A DNA stretch of 64,000 bases from Flavivirga algicola (GTDB lineage: Bacteria > Bacteroidota > Bacteroidia > Flavobacteriales > Flavobacteriaceae), in the NCBI RefSeq assembly GCF_012910715.1, contig NZ_JABBHF010000017.1, positions 22,691 to 86,690 of the forward strand, in the 5' to 3' direction. Under the pieces are notes generated by a model. That model was not told where the DNA came from. It saw nothing but the letters and a program-made list of their open reading frames with translations, and did not search any database. This document shows positions 1 through 9,763 of the stretch, piece by piece. The position numbers and the translations under genes are program-made. How positions within the stretch are numbered: position 1 is the first letter of the stretch; every line of letters starts with the position of its first letter.

Positions 1-3000
1 ATGGCTCATATTCATTTCTTTTTTAAATATCTGAGCCGTAAACTCAGGGTTATCAAAATTCTTATCCAAAACATCATAAGCCTTTCTTATAAACAAATCG
101 TCAATAGAATCGATGCTCTTATCTTTAGGTATAAAGTTGACTTTGGTTTTAGATTTTTCCGATATTTTCTTATTAGTTTCTATAATATTGGTGATTCTCG
201 ATTCGAGAATATGATAGCTAAACGGTTTTTTAATATAATCTATGGCACCAATACTTAAGCCTTTTAGTTTAAATTCATCAGAGGTCCAGGCACTGAGGAA
301 AAGAAAAGGGATATGACTGGTTTTTTCATGGTCCTTAACACGTTTACAAAACTCAATACCATCCATAATTGGCATCAACGTATCACTTAAGATTAAATCT
401 GGAGTATGCTTAATGGCTTTGTCTAGTCCCTCCTTACCATTAGCAGCTTCTACGACTCTAAACTTTTCGGATAACGATTGAGCGACATAGGTTCTAATAT
501 CCAAATCGTCCTCAACAACTAAAATTCTAGGTGTATTTTTGGTATGCTGTTTCGTATCGGTTTGAATTTCAGATGGTTTTTCTTTATCTAAACTTATAGG
601 CTTTATAGGGGCTCTTTTTTGTACACTGTTTCTAATATTTTCAGGCTTATAAAATGTTTCTTTTATTGGAATGGTTATAGAAAATGTTGAGCCTAAATCA
701 ACTTTACTTTCAACATTTATAGTCCCTTGGTGCAGTTTTACCAATCGGTTAACATAATCGAGACCAATACCAGCTCCATTAGGGTTTAAAGATTTGGCGG
801 ACTCAGATCTTACCTGATAGAAACCTTCAAATATTTTTGAAAGTTTATCTTCAGAAATGCCTATACCATTATCCCTAACACTAATAGTTACATAATCCTC
901 AGAGTCATGAGAATAATCCAAATGAATAGTAATAATGCCTCTTTTTAGAGTGAATTTAAAAGCATTGGAAAGTAAATTATATACAATTTTTTCAATTTTA
1001 TCTTCATCAATCCACCCTTTTAAAACATCTTGTTTACTAATAAATTTAAATGTGATTTCATTTTGAATGGCAAATTCATTAAAAGCACTGGCAGTATCTT
1101 CAATACACTTAGTAATGTTTTGATTGGAAACCTGTAAGCTTAAGGTATCACCTTCAAGTTTACTGATATCTAAAATTTGGTCGACTAACCTTAAAAGGCG
1201 AAAAACATTTTTGTTGATTAATTTCAGTAATCTAAAGTCATGATCGTTTCTGTCTCTTCCGCTTTTTAGCAATTGAGAAACGGGCTCAGAGATTAAGGTT
1301 AAAGGCGTTCGTAATTCATGTGATACATAAGTAAAAAAGCGAAATCGCATTTTATTAAAATCTTCTTCGTTCTTTAGTTTTAAGCGTTGCGATTCATTTT
1401 CATTTTTTTGTTTGGTACTTATTATGGTATACTTTTTATAATAGTAAATTAATGTCGTAAAAATAATTAACATTAAAAAAGTAAACCACCAAGTAGCATA
1501 AAATGGAGGCGCAATAGAGATGTTTAAAGACTTTTCATTTCCATCTGAAGCATTATTAAGTGCTTTTACCTTTAATGTATAATCACCATGATTAAGATTT
1601 GTAAAACTTACTGATCTTCTCGAATCTATGTTGGCCCACTCATCCATATAGCCTTCAAGTGTATAAGCATATTTGTTTCCTTCAAGATTGTTAAAGTCTA
1701 ATGCAGTAAACTCAATAGAAAAGTCATTTTGATTGGCTTTGAGTAATAAATGATCGGTTTTGGAAATGCTTTCGCTTAACGGCGAATCCTTGGTGTTTAT
1801 ACTTGCATCTTTATTGTCTATTTTCAAAGAAGACAAAACTATAATCGGGTTTTTTTTAATGTTATAAATGCTATCTGGATGAAAAATCACTAAGCCTTTA
1901 GAACCTCCAAAACCAATATAATTATCAGGTAAAATAACAGAAGCTTTTGGTTGGAATTGCTTTGATGGAAGTTTGTGGGAATCGCCAAAGTTTTCAAAAG
2001 TTCTACTTGTCTTATCAAATTTCACCAAACCTTTATAGGTACTAACCCAAAACGTATTACTATCAATAGATAATATGCTTGATACAAAGTTGCTGGGCAA
2101 ACCATCATCTTCGGTAAAAAAAGTGAATTTTGCATTACTTAAATCCAGATATCCCATACCTCTACCTTGTGAGCAAAACCAAACCTGTTCTTCATTATCG
2201 TCTAAATAGACTTCGCTCAAAGGAAAGGAAATTAGTTTATCTGAATAGAAATCTTTAAAGGTTTTTGTTTCAGGATTAAAAATAGCAATGCCTCCCATGG
2301 TTGCTATGACCAAGGAATTATTTTTTGCAACTTTTATGTCCCTAACATCTACATGTCCATAGGTCTTGAAACCATTTTTAATGGGGTCGTAAAGATTTAA
2401 TCCTGTTTGTGTACCTATCCATAAATTATTTGATGTATCCTCAGCAAAGCAGTATATTTTGTCATCATTAATACTATTGGTGTCATTTATATTGTGCTTG
2501 TAGTGGATAAAACTTTGCTTATTTGGTTTCAACAAATTGAGTCCTCCAGAATAAGTTCCAAACCACATGTTGCCCTTAAAATCTTCAAATATGGAAGTTA
2601 CGGTATTAAAACTTAAGGAAACAGGATTTTTAGGCTCGTACGAATAAGATTTGTATTGTTTGTTATCGGCGTTATATACACTTACACCGCCCCATGTTCC
2701 AAACCATAAATTATCTTTACTGTCAAGAAATACACTTCGTATGCGGCTTTCTATAATACTGTTGTCATCATGAACCTGGTGTCTTACCAACTTAAATAAA
2801 CTGTTTTTAGAAGTATTAAAACTAACACCCTCAGCATAAGTGCCTACCCATAAAATACCTTCACTGTCTTCATAAACAGAATAAACAGAATTAGTAGGTA
2901 AACTTTGGGTATGGTTGGAGTCATGTGTGAAATTTGTAAAAGAATGATTCTTTTCGTTTATCTTACTAATACCTCCACCATTGGTTGCAACCCAAAGATA

Positions 3001-3843
3001 ACCTTCAGAAGTTTGAAAAATATCAAAGATTTCATTATGGGGAAGCAGGCTGTTTTCTGTATTGTATGTTTTAAACCGTTTACTTTTTTTGGAGAGAAAG
3101 GAAATACCTCCTTTTAATGAACCAATCCACAAATCTCCAGTTTCGTTTATGGAAAGTGCCGTAATGGTGTTTCCCGAAACAGAATTTTCCTTATGTTCCT
3201 CATAAAAGTAATTGACAAATCGTTTGCTTTTTTTATCAAAATAGTTAAGTCCATGTTTGGTGCCAACCCATACATGATTGGAATCATTGGCTAGCGATAG
3301 GACTTCAGAATTAGATAATGAATTTGGACGTTCTGAGTTATATCTGTGGTGCTCAACAATGCCTCGATTAAGACTGTATAAAACCAACCCTTCTGAAGTC
3401 CCAAGCCAAGCCAGGGAATCATTTTCTTTTTTTATGCAATTAACCCTTATAGGCGTATTAAAATTTTCGAATAGGTTATATTTTTTTACTGTCTCTGTAA
3501 CTGGATTGTAAATTTTAAGGCCGTTATCTGTCCCAATCCATAGCATGTTTTTATCATCTTCATATAAATCGAGTACTTTCTTTCCATTTGAAGTTTCAGA
3601 TTTATTTTGGTTTATATCTATAACTTTTATGTCGTAACTATTGTATCTATTTAAACCATCGTCAGTACCAAACCAAAGATAGCCTGTCTTATCTTTTAAA
3701 ATAGTATTAACGGTATTTTGAGAGAGCCCATTAGTTGTTGTGAGCATAGAAAAATCATTAGAAGACTGATCTTCAATATACTGTGCGTTTAAGCTCGTAT
3801 AAAAAAAAGAGAAAAAAACCAGAAAAATCGTTTTATTAAGCAT
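1..3843 (-). CDS. Hybrid two-component system sensor/regulator (HTCS), C-terminus cut by window start
   Basis: One-component-like fusion that senses an oligosaccharide in the periplasm and activates the neighbouring glycan operon. The reading frame is open from the ATG at 3843 to the window edge (1281 codons). In order: a signal peptide ending near LNAQ; many beta-propeller repeats with W(I/V/F)GT motifs; a Y_Y_Y domain; one membrane segment near residues 787-806; a HisKA domain with the phospho-histidine in VSHELRTPL (about H842); a HATPase with DNGIGI and GAGIGLDYV; a receiver with LILSDTLMP (about D1154). The last visible residues, TAQIFKKEMNMSH, are the start of the AraC-type HTH, so only that DNA-binding domain is missing. 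It is divergent from GH3, as expected for a local PUL regulator. Family assignment is sure; the inducing sugar is unknown. Confidence 0.95.
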   Translation of the reverse strand, partial: MLNKTIFLVFFSFFYTSLNAQYIEDQSSNDFSMLTTTNGLSQNTVNTILKDKTGYLWFGTDDGLNRYNSYDIKVIDINQNKSETSNGKKVLDLYEDDKNMLWIGTDNGLKIYNPVTETVKKYNLFENFNTPIRVNCIKKENDSLAWLGTSEGLVLYSLNRGIVEHHRYNSERPNSLSNSEVLSLANDSNHVWVGTKHGLNYFDKKSKRFVNYFYEEHKENSVSGNTITALSINETGDLWIGSLKGGISFLSKKSKRFKTYNTENSLLPHNEIFDIFQTSEGYLWVATNGGGISKINEKNHSFTNFTHDSNHTQSLPTNSVYSVYEDSEGILWVGTYAEGVSFNTSKNSLFKLVRHQVHDDNSIIESRIRSVFLDSKDNLWFGTWGGVSVYNADNKQYKSYSYEPKNPVSLSFNTVTSIFEDFKGNMWFGTYSGGLNLLKPNKQSFIHYKHNINDTNSINDDKIYCFAEDTSNNLWIGTQTGLNLYDPIKNGFKTYGHVDVRDIKVAKNNSLVIATMGGIAIFNPETKTFKDFYSDKLISFPLSEVYLDDNEEQVWFCSQGRGMGYLDLSNAKFTFFTEDDGLPSNFVSSILSIDSNTFWVSTYKGLVKFDKTSRTFENFGDSHKLPSKQFQPKASVILPDNYIGFGGSKGLVIFHPDSIYNIKKNPIIVLSSLKIDNKDASINTKDSPLSESISKTDHLLLKANQNDFSIEFTALDFNNLEGNKYAYTLEGYMDEWANIDSRRSVSFTNLNHGDYTLKVKALNNASDGNEKSLNISIAPPFYATWWFTFLMLIIFTTLIYYYKKYTIISTKQKNENESQRLKLKNEEDFNKMRFRFFTYVSHELRTPLTLISEPVSQLLKSGRDRNDHDFRLLKLINKNVFRLLRLVDQILDISKLEGDTLSLQVSNQNITKCIEDTASAFNEFAIQNEITFKFISKQDVLKGWIDEDKIEKIVYNLLSNAFKFTLKRGIITIHLDYSHDSEDYVTISVRDNGIGISEDKLSKIFEGFYQVRSESAKSLNPNGAGIGLDYVNRLVKLHQGTINVESKVDLGSTFSITIPIKETFYKPENIRNSVQKRAPIKPISLDKEKPSEIQTDTKQHTKNTPRILVVEDDLDIRTYVAQSLSEKFRVVEAANGKEGLDKAIKHTPDLILSDTLMPIMDGIEFCKRVKDHEKTSHIPFLFLSAWTSDEFKLKGLSIGAIDYIKKPFSYHILESRITNIIETNKKISEKSKTKVNFIPKDKSIDSIDDLFIRKAYDVLDKNFDNPEFTAQIFKKEMNMSH

Positions 3844-4531
3844 TTTACAAATGAGATTTAACTAAGCTGTTAATAAAAGTAAAATATCTAAAACCTAGTA
3901 CTAGTTTATTTTATTAATAACCTAAAAGGTTAAATATTAAATAACACTAAGTATAAATGTACAAATTTTAGGCAAATAATTAAGATGCATGCTGATTTGG
4001 AATAGCCTGCGAATAAACTAATTATGACGAATTTGTCTACCTGTAATTAGGTGTCCTAATCTGTTTTACTTTTTATTAAACGCTTTTGTTTAAAGTTGTT
4101 ATGATTATTTTTAATACTTAACAATCTACTGCATATGTCATTATTATAGGTGTATTTATAGTTCAAAATAGTCGTCTTTTTGAACATTCTATCTACTTTT
4201 TGCTATACGTGAACAATTCCTGCACTATTTAAGGCATTAATTCTACCTGTAATCAACGATTAATCAAGTAATTTGAAGCTTACATATTAATAGTTAAGAA
4301 GAACAAAATTTATAATATCATTAGTTTATAATCTTAAAGTAGAAATCCTATCTAATTCCTAAACCTAAAATTAATTAGGACATGTTTTATAAAATAATGA
4401 TACGTATTTATATGCTTCAAAGGTCAATTAATATGGTTGTTTTAAAAGAAAATACAAAAGCTCTTTTTAAAACATTTTAAGACATTTTTATATATAATTA
4501 AATCTAACCCAGGGTCATTCCTGAATTTTTT
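3844..4531. promoter_or_regulatory. Divergent control region between HTCS and GH3 operon
   Basis: This 688-base, very AT-rich stretch separates the sensor/regulator from the first glycoside hydrolase. It must hold the promoters of both and the HTCS operator. I see no convincing gene and no exact TAnnTTTG box; the closest is TACTTTTTG near 4188. Assignment is from position only. Confidence 0.4.
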
Positions 4532-6994
4532 ATGAGATCATATTTGTTTTTTTGTTATTTATTAATAGGGATTATTCCAACGTTTATTCAGGCCCAAATA
4601 ACTTATGTAAGGCCAGTTCAGCAACCTGAAAATAGTATCATTATATCTAAAGAAGCGAACATTTATCATGGTAATTGGATAGATTTCAATAAAAATGGTG
4701 TAAAAGATGTATTTGAAAATTCATCAAAACCAGTTAATAAAAGAATTGAAGATTTATTATCCAAAATGACTTTGGAGGAAAAAAGCTGCCAAATGGCAAC
4801 GCTTTATGGTTTTGGAAGGGTTTTAAAGGATGAATTGCCCACTTCTAGTTGGAAAAAAGAAATATGGAAAGATGGTATAGGGAATATAGATGAGCAGCTT
4901 AATAATTTGGCCTATCATCCAAAATCGGCTACAGATAAGGCATGGCCACCATCAAATCACATAAAGGCATTGAATGAAATCCAGCGATTTTTTGTGGAAA
5001 ATACACGTCTTGGTATTCCTGTTGACTTTACAAATGAAGGTATTAGAGGCTTATGTCATGAAAAGGCAACTAGTTTTCCATCTCAAATTGGAGTAGGATC
5101 GACATGGAATAAGGATTTAGTAAGCCAAATTGGACGCATTACGGGAAAAGAGGCAAAATTACTAGGTTATACCAATGTGTATGCGCCTATTTTAGATATA
5201 GCAAGAGACCCTAGGTGGGGTAGGACTGTTGAATGTTATGGAGAAGATCCTTATTTAGTAGGAGAGCTAGGCTATAACATGGTCAGGGCCATACAAGATG
5301 AAGGCGTCGTAGCAACCCCTAAGCATTTTGCTATTTATAGTGCGCCTAAAGGTGGACGTGACGGTGACGCAAGAACAGACGCACATATCACAGAACGAGA
5401 GTTATTTTCATTATACCTGCATCCGTTTAAAAGAGCTATAAAAGATGCTGGAGCTTTAGGTGTTATGAGTTCCTACAATGATTATAATGGTGTACCTGTT
5501 ACCTCTTCGGGATATTTTTTAAAGGATATTCTTCGAGATTCTTGGGGTTTTAGAGGTTACGTTGTTTCAGATAGTAGAGCTGTTGAGTTTATAGCAGATA
5601 AACATCATATCGCTAAGGATCATAAAGAAGCTGTTTTGAAAGCTGTGAATGCTGGATTAAATATTAGAACTGATTTTACAATGCCTGAGGATTATATTAT
5701 TCCTATTAGAGAATTAGTAAAAGAAGGTAAATTAAGTATGGAAACGGTTGATGATCGTGTGCGTGACATTTTAAGAGTTAAATTTTGGCAGGGTCTTTTT
5801 GATAATCCTTATGGAGAAGAATTTAAAAAGGCTGATAAGATCGTATCCAATGATGATTTTCAGAAGGTAGCGTACCGTTCATCTTTAGAATCTATCGTAT
5901 TATTAAAAAATTCAGATAATATGTTGCCTCTGGATTTTAGTAAATATAAATCAGTATTGGTTACTGGACCAAATGCCAAGGCAATAAATCATTCGGTAAG
6001 TAGGTACGGGCCTTCTAATATAGAAGTTGTTTCCGTTTACGAAGGTATAAAGCAAAAATTCCCGAAAGATGTCCATATAAAATATGCAAAAGGCTGTGAT
6101 TTTTTTGATGAAAATTGGCCTGATAGTGAAATTATTCCAACACTGCCTAGTATTTCAGATCAAGAAGAGATTGATAAGGCTGTCGAAATGGCGAAGACTG
6201 TCGGGTTGGCTATTGTGGTAGTTGGAGACGATGAAGAAACTGTAGGCGAGTCAAGATCAAGAACTTCATTAGATCTTCCAGGAAATCAACAACAGTTAGT
6301 AGAGGCTATTTATAATACTGGGACTCCAGTAGTTATAGTTTTAATAAATGGGCGTCCGTTAACAATAAACTGGATAAACAAATATGTTCCAGCAGTAGTT
6401 GAAGGGTGGTTTCAAGGAAAATTTGGAGGTGCAGCCATAGCAGATGTGTTGGTTGGTAATTATAATCCAGGGGGAAAATTACCAATATCATTTCCAAAAA
6501 CAATTGGTCAGATTCCTATGAATTTCCCATCAAAGCCAGGGGCACAGGCAAATCAGCCAGCTAAGGGCCCTAATGGTTCTGGAAAAACACGAGTTGGCGG
6601 GTTTTTATATCCCTTCGGTTATGGGCTAAGTTATACGACTTTCGACTATTCTAATTTAAGTGTGAAATCTAAAATTAGAAATAATAACGGAAAAGTATTT
6701 GTGTCTGTAGATGTTACAAATTCAGGTCAAAGAAAGGGAGATGAAGTTGTACAGCTATACTTTTCGGATAAAACTTCAAGTATTACCGTTTATGAGAAAC
6801 AATTAAGAGGCTTTGAGAGAATTTCTTTGGAACCAGGGGAAACTAAAACGGTAGGCTTTGTTTTAAATCAAGATGATTTGTCACTTTATAATCAAAATAT
6901 GGATTTTGTTTTCGAACCTGGAGTATTTGAAATTATGGTTGGAAGCTCTTCAGAAGATATCCGTTTAAAACAAAGTATTGAGATTTTAGATTAG
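4532..6994 (+). CDS. Glycoside hydrolase family 3 (beta-glucosidase/beta-xylosidase type)
   Basis: Exported retaining exo-hydrolase removing terminal beta-linked sugars from oligosaccharides. There is a signal peptide at residues 1-22 (ending FIQAQ), the N-terminal GH3 barrel with RWGRTVECYGEDPYL and ATPKHFA, and the nucleophile Asp347 in GYVVSDSRAVE. The alpha/beta sandwich follows (VLVTGPNA, GDDEETVGESRSR), then a C-terminal Fn3-like domain (FPFGYGLSYTTF-type, here YPFGYGLSYTTF). At 820 residues it is normal length for Bacteroidetes GH3. It is the first gene of the PUL operon. GH3 spans several sugar specificities, so xylosidase or glucosidase cannot be decided here. Confidence 0.93.
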   Translation: MRSYLFFCYLLIGIIPTFIQAQITYVRPVQQPENSIIISKEANIYHGNWIDFNKNGVKDVFENSSKPVNKRIEDLLSKMTLEEKSCQMATLYGFGRVLKDELPTSSWKKEIWKDGIGNIDEQLNNLAYHPKSATDKAWPPSNHIKALNEIQRFFVENTRLGIPVDFTNEGIRGLCHEKATSFPSQIGVGSTWNKDLVSQIGRITGKEAKLLGYTNVYAPILDIARDPRWGRTVECYGEDPYLVGELGYNMVRAIQDEGVVATPKHFAIYSAPKGGRDGDARTDAHITERELFSLYLHPFKRAIKDAGALGVMSSYNDYNGVPVTSSGYFLKDILRDSWGFRGYVVSDSRAVEFIADKHHIAKDHKEAVLKAVNAGLNIRTDFTMPEDYIIPIRELVKEGKLSMETVDDRVRDILRVKFWQGLFDNPYGEEFKKADKIVSNDDFQKVAYRSSLESIVLLKNSDNMLPLDFSKYKSVLVTGPNAKAINHSVSRYGPSNIEVVSVYEGIKQKFPKDVHIKYAKGCDFFDENWPDSEIIPTLPSISDQEEIDKAVEMAKTVGLAIVVVGDDEETVGESRSRTSLDLPGNQQQLVEAIYNTGTPVVIVLINGRPLTINWINKYVPAVVEGWFQGKFGGAAIADVLVGNYNPGGKLPISFPKTIGQIPMNFPSKPGAQANQPAKGPNGSGKTRVGGFLYPFGYGLSYTTFDYSNLSVKSKIRNNNGKVFVSVDVTNSGQRKGDEVVQLYFSDKTSSITVYEKQLRGFERISLEPGETKTVGFVLNQDDLSLYNQNMDFVFEPGVFEIMVGSSSEDIRLKQSIEILD

Positions 6995-7284
6995 TTTGGT
7001 TAATAAAATAGCCGTTACAGGGGGAGAGTAGTAACTAGTAAATCTACATGAGAACGAAAACATTTTTACATTAAAATGAGACTATTTTAAATGTAAGACA
7101 TAAATAATTTCATTTTTTTTGTTTCACGCAAGTGATTGTACCATCTCGATTACAGATGGTCTTAGGGAATATATTGCTTACAATGGGACGAAAGCATGAA
7201 AGATAAGCAATGATAATTATTCTTGTCCCTAATCCGTATTGATTGAAATAAATGTAAAAGAAGCTTACTTAAATTGAAAATAGA

Positions 7285-9678
7285 ATGCTTAGAAATAGAA
7301 GAATAGCTAATCGATATAAAGTGTTAGGGTTTAAAGTGGTTAGTATTCTTATTGTTATGGGTAGTAGTCCAGATTTACTGGCTCAAGAAAATTTAGAAAT
7401 GTGGTATACAGCACCTGCTGCGCAATGGAAAGAATCTTTGCCCATAGGTAATGGTAGAATGGGTACTATGATAGCAGGGAATATTACTTCGGACACCCTT
7501 GTAATGAATGAGGAAACTGTGTGGACAGGAGGTATTCATAACTATATTAATGTTGAAGCAAATCAATATTTGGACGAGATTCGTCAATTAATTTTAGATA
7601 GAAAGTATGATGAAGCTCTCAAGTTGGGAGATAAACATATGATTGGTACACCACGGAAATTACAGCGTTACCAGCCTTTAGGGAAATTGATCTTTGATTT
7701 CGGACACGAGAAAGCAAATACGACCGATTATAAACGTAGTTTAAGTTTAAATAAAGCTTTAGTAAGTGTATCATACAAAAATAAAGGCTATACATATACT
7801 CGTGAAATTTTTGCATCACATCCTGATGACGTCATAGTAATGCGCTTTACTACGAATAACAGCGAAGGAATCAAGTTCAAATTAAAGCATACTTCAGAAC
7901 ACAAATCGGTGGGGCAATTAAGGGGTGATACCTATATTTTAAAAGGACAAGGAAGCGAAGGTCAAAATATAAAACCTGATATTCGTTTTGAATCCCGAAT
8001 AGAAATTTTAGGAAAAGGAACCCTTAATTTAAACACAGATGAAAAAGGTAGTCTAGAAGTAAAAGGCGGAAAAGAATTGGTTTTGTTGTATACGGCTGCT
8101 ACCAACTACAAAAGTTACCAAGATGTTTCAGGAGATCCAGAAGAGAAGTGCGATCATATTTTAGCAGATGCAAAAGGTAAAAGTTATAAGAGTTTGTTTA
8201 AAAGACATTTCACAGACTATAAGGCCTTGTTTGATAGAGTTGTAGTCAATTTTGGAAATTCAAAATCTTATGACATACCTACCAATAAATTAATTGAGCA
8301 GGCAAAGAGTCAGCAAGAACCACTTTTAGATGCTCTTTTCTACCAAATGGGAAGGTATATAATTATAGCAGGATCAAGAAAAGGGACACAGCCACTAAAC
8401 TTACAAGGTATTTGGAATGATAGTATGAATCCGCCCTGGGGATGTAAATGGACATTAAATATTAACCTTCCAATGAATTATTGGATGGTTGAAGCTAGTA
8501 ATTTAGAAGAGTTGAATGATCCTTTATTTCAATTGCTTTATGATCTGGAAAAAACAGGAACTAAAGTAGCAAAAGAACATTATGAAGCAAGAGGTTTTGT
8601 AGCACATCATAATACCGATTTATGGAGAGCCGCTGCACCTGTTGATGGAGCCAATTGGGGGCTTTGGACATTTGGAGGCGCTTGGTTAACCAGACATCTG
8701 TGGGAAAGTTATCAGTATTCCCAAGACAAAGAGTTTCTTAAAAAAGTTTATCCAGTAATGAAGAATGCTTCACTATTCTTTTTTGATTTTTTATCGGAAG
8801 GAAATCAAGGCTATTTGGTTACTTCACCAAGTGTGTCATTTGAGCAGTCTTATACATTACCAAATGGAAAACATGGTAGATTGTGTGAAGGCCCTACTAT
8901 GGATAATCAAATACTTCGGGATTTATTTACAAATTGTTATAGAGCAGGTAAGATTTTAGAGGATGATGAAGTTTTTTTAGATAGTCTTAGTTTGATAAAA
9001 AATAGATTAAAACCAACCACAATTGATACGAATACAGGTAGATTAATGGAATGGGCGTGGCCAGCGAAGCAAAAAATGATAACGGGTCAAAATGCATCCT
9101 TATGGGGTGTGCATCCTGGATATGAAATTAATTATATAGAAACACCAGAGCTTGCTGCAGCCGCAGAAAAAACGTTGAGCTATTCAGATGCCAAATCGGT
9201 TGTATGGCAATCAGTAGGGAGTTGGATGAGCGGGACAAAGTCCAATTTTTGGACACGTTTATATAAAGGTAATGAAGCCTACCATGAATATGAGAAGATT
9301 GTAGAGAAAAACTTATTTGAAAACTTATTTGTGAGTTTTTATCCCAAAAAATATTTTATGGCCGATGGCAATCTTGGTGTTGCCGCAAGTTTTAATGAAA
9401 TGTTAGTGCAAAGTCACCGTATCAATAAGAAAGGAAATACAATTATAGATTTATTACCTGCTATACCAGATGTCTGGAAAGATGGCTCCATAAAAGGAAT
9501 ACGTACTAGAGGTGGTTTTGAATTGAATCTATCATGGAAAGCAGGCAAACTGGAAACACTCAAAATCCTTTCAAAAGTTGGAAATACATGTGATTTGGTT
9601 TACGGTGGTAAAACGGTAACATTAAAAACTAAAGCTGGTAAATCTTATCTGTTTGATGAACATTTAAAAACAAAATAA
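7285..9678 (+). CDS. Glycoside hydrolase family 95 (alpha-L-fucosidase/alpha-L-galactosidase)
   Basis: Exported inverting enzyme that removes terminal alpha-L-fucose or alpha-L-galactose. A signal peptide ends near DLLAQ. The mature start MWYTAPAAQWKESLPIGNG is the GH95 N-terminal beta-domain signature. The (alpha/alpha)6 part contains QGIWNDSMNPPWGCKW, then LNINLPMNYWMVE, where the Asn pair matches the catalytic asparagines of the family, and GPTMDNQILRDLF. The C-terminus has the usual LLPAIPDVWKDGSIKGIRTRGGF. Length 797 is normal. A 290-base gap separates it from GH3, so it may have its own promoter. Family is sure; fucose versus galactose specificity is inference. Confidence 0.93.
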   Translation: MLRNRRIANRYKVLGFKVVSILIVMGSSPDLLAQENLEMWYTAPAAQWKESLPIGNGRMGTMIAGNITSDTLVMNEETVWTGGIHNYINVEANQYLDEIRQLILDRKYDEALKLGDKHMIGTPRKLQRYQPLGKLIFDFGHEKANTTDYKRSLSLNKALVSVSYKNKGYTYTREIFASHPDDVIVMRFTTNNSEGIKFKLKHTSEHKSVGQLRGDTYILKGQGSEGQNIKPDIRFESRIEILGKGTLNLNTDEKGSLEVKGGKELVLLYTAATNYKSYQDVSGDPEEKCDHILADAKGKSYKSLFKRHFTDYKALFDRVVVNFGNSKSYDIPTNKLIEQAKSQQEPLLDALFYQMGRYIIIAGSRKGTQPLNLQGIWNDSMNPPWGCKWTLNINLPMNYWMVEASNLEELNDPLFQLLYDLEKTGTKVAKEHYEARGFVAHHNTDLWRAAAPVDGANWGLWTFGGAWLTRHLWESYQYSQDKEFLKKVYPVMKNASLFFFDFLSEGNQGYLVTSPSVSFEQSYTLPNGKHGRLCEGPTMDNQILRDLFTNCYRAGKILEDDEVFLDSLSLIKNRLKPTTIDTNTGRLMEWAWPAKQKMITGQNASLWGVHPGYEINYIETPELAAAAEKTLSYSDAKSVVWQSVGSWMSGTKSNFWTRLYKGNEAYHEYEKIVEKNLFENLFVSFYPKKYFMADGNLGVAASFNEMLVQSHRINKKGNTIIDLLPAIPDVWKDGSIKGIRTRGGFELNLSWKAGKLETLKILSKVGNTCDLVYGGKTVTLKTKAGKSYLFDEHLKTK

Positions 9679-9763
9679 TAAACGTCTTATAGGTTTAAAA
9701 TAAAATGGTTAACTATTTATTGTCAAAAAACTATATTCAAAAAGTAAAAAAATAAAAGTAAAA

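Noticed and set aside
7393..7819. Minus-strand frames within GH95 and similar frames inside other PUL and T9SS genes
   Set aside because: Shadows of long, well-supported genes with no own signals.
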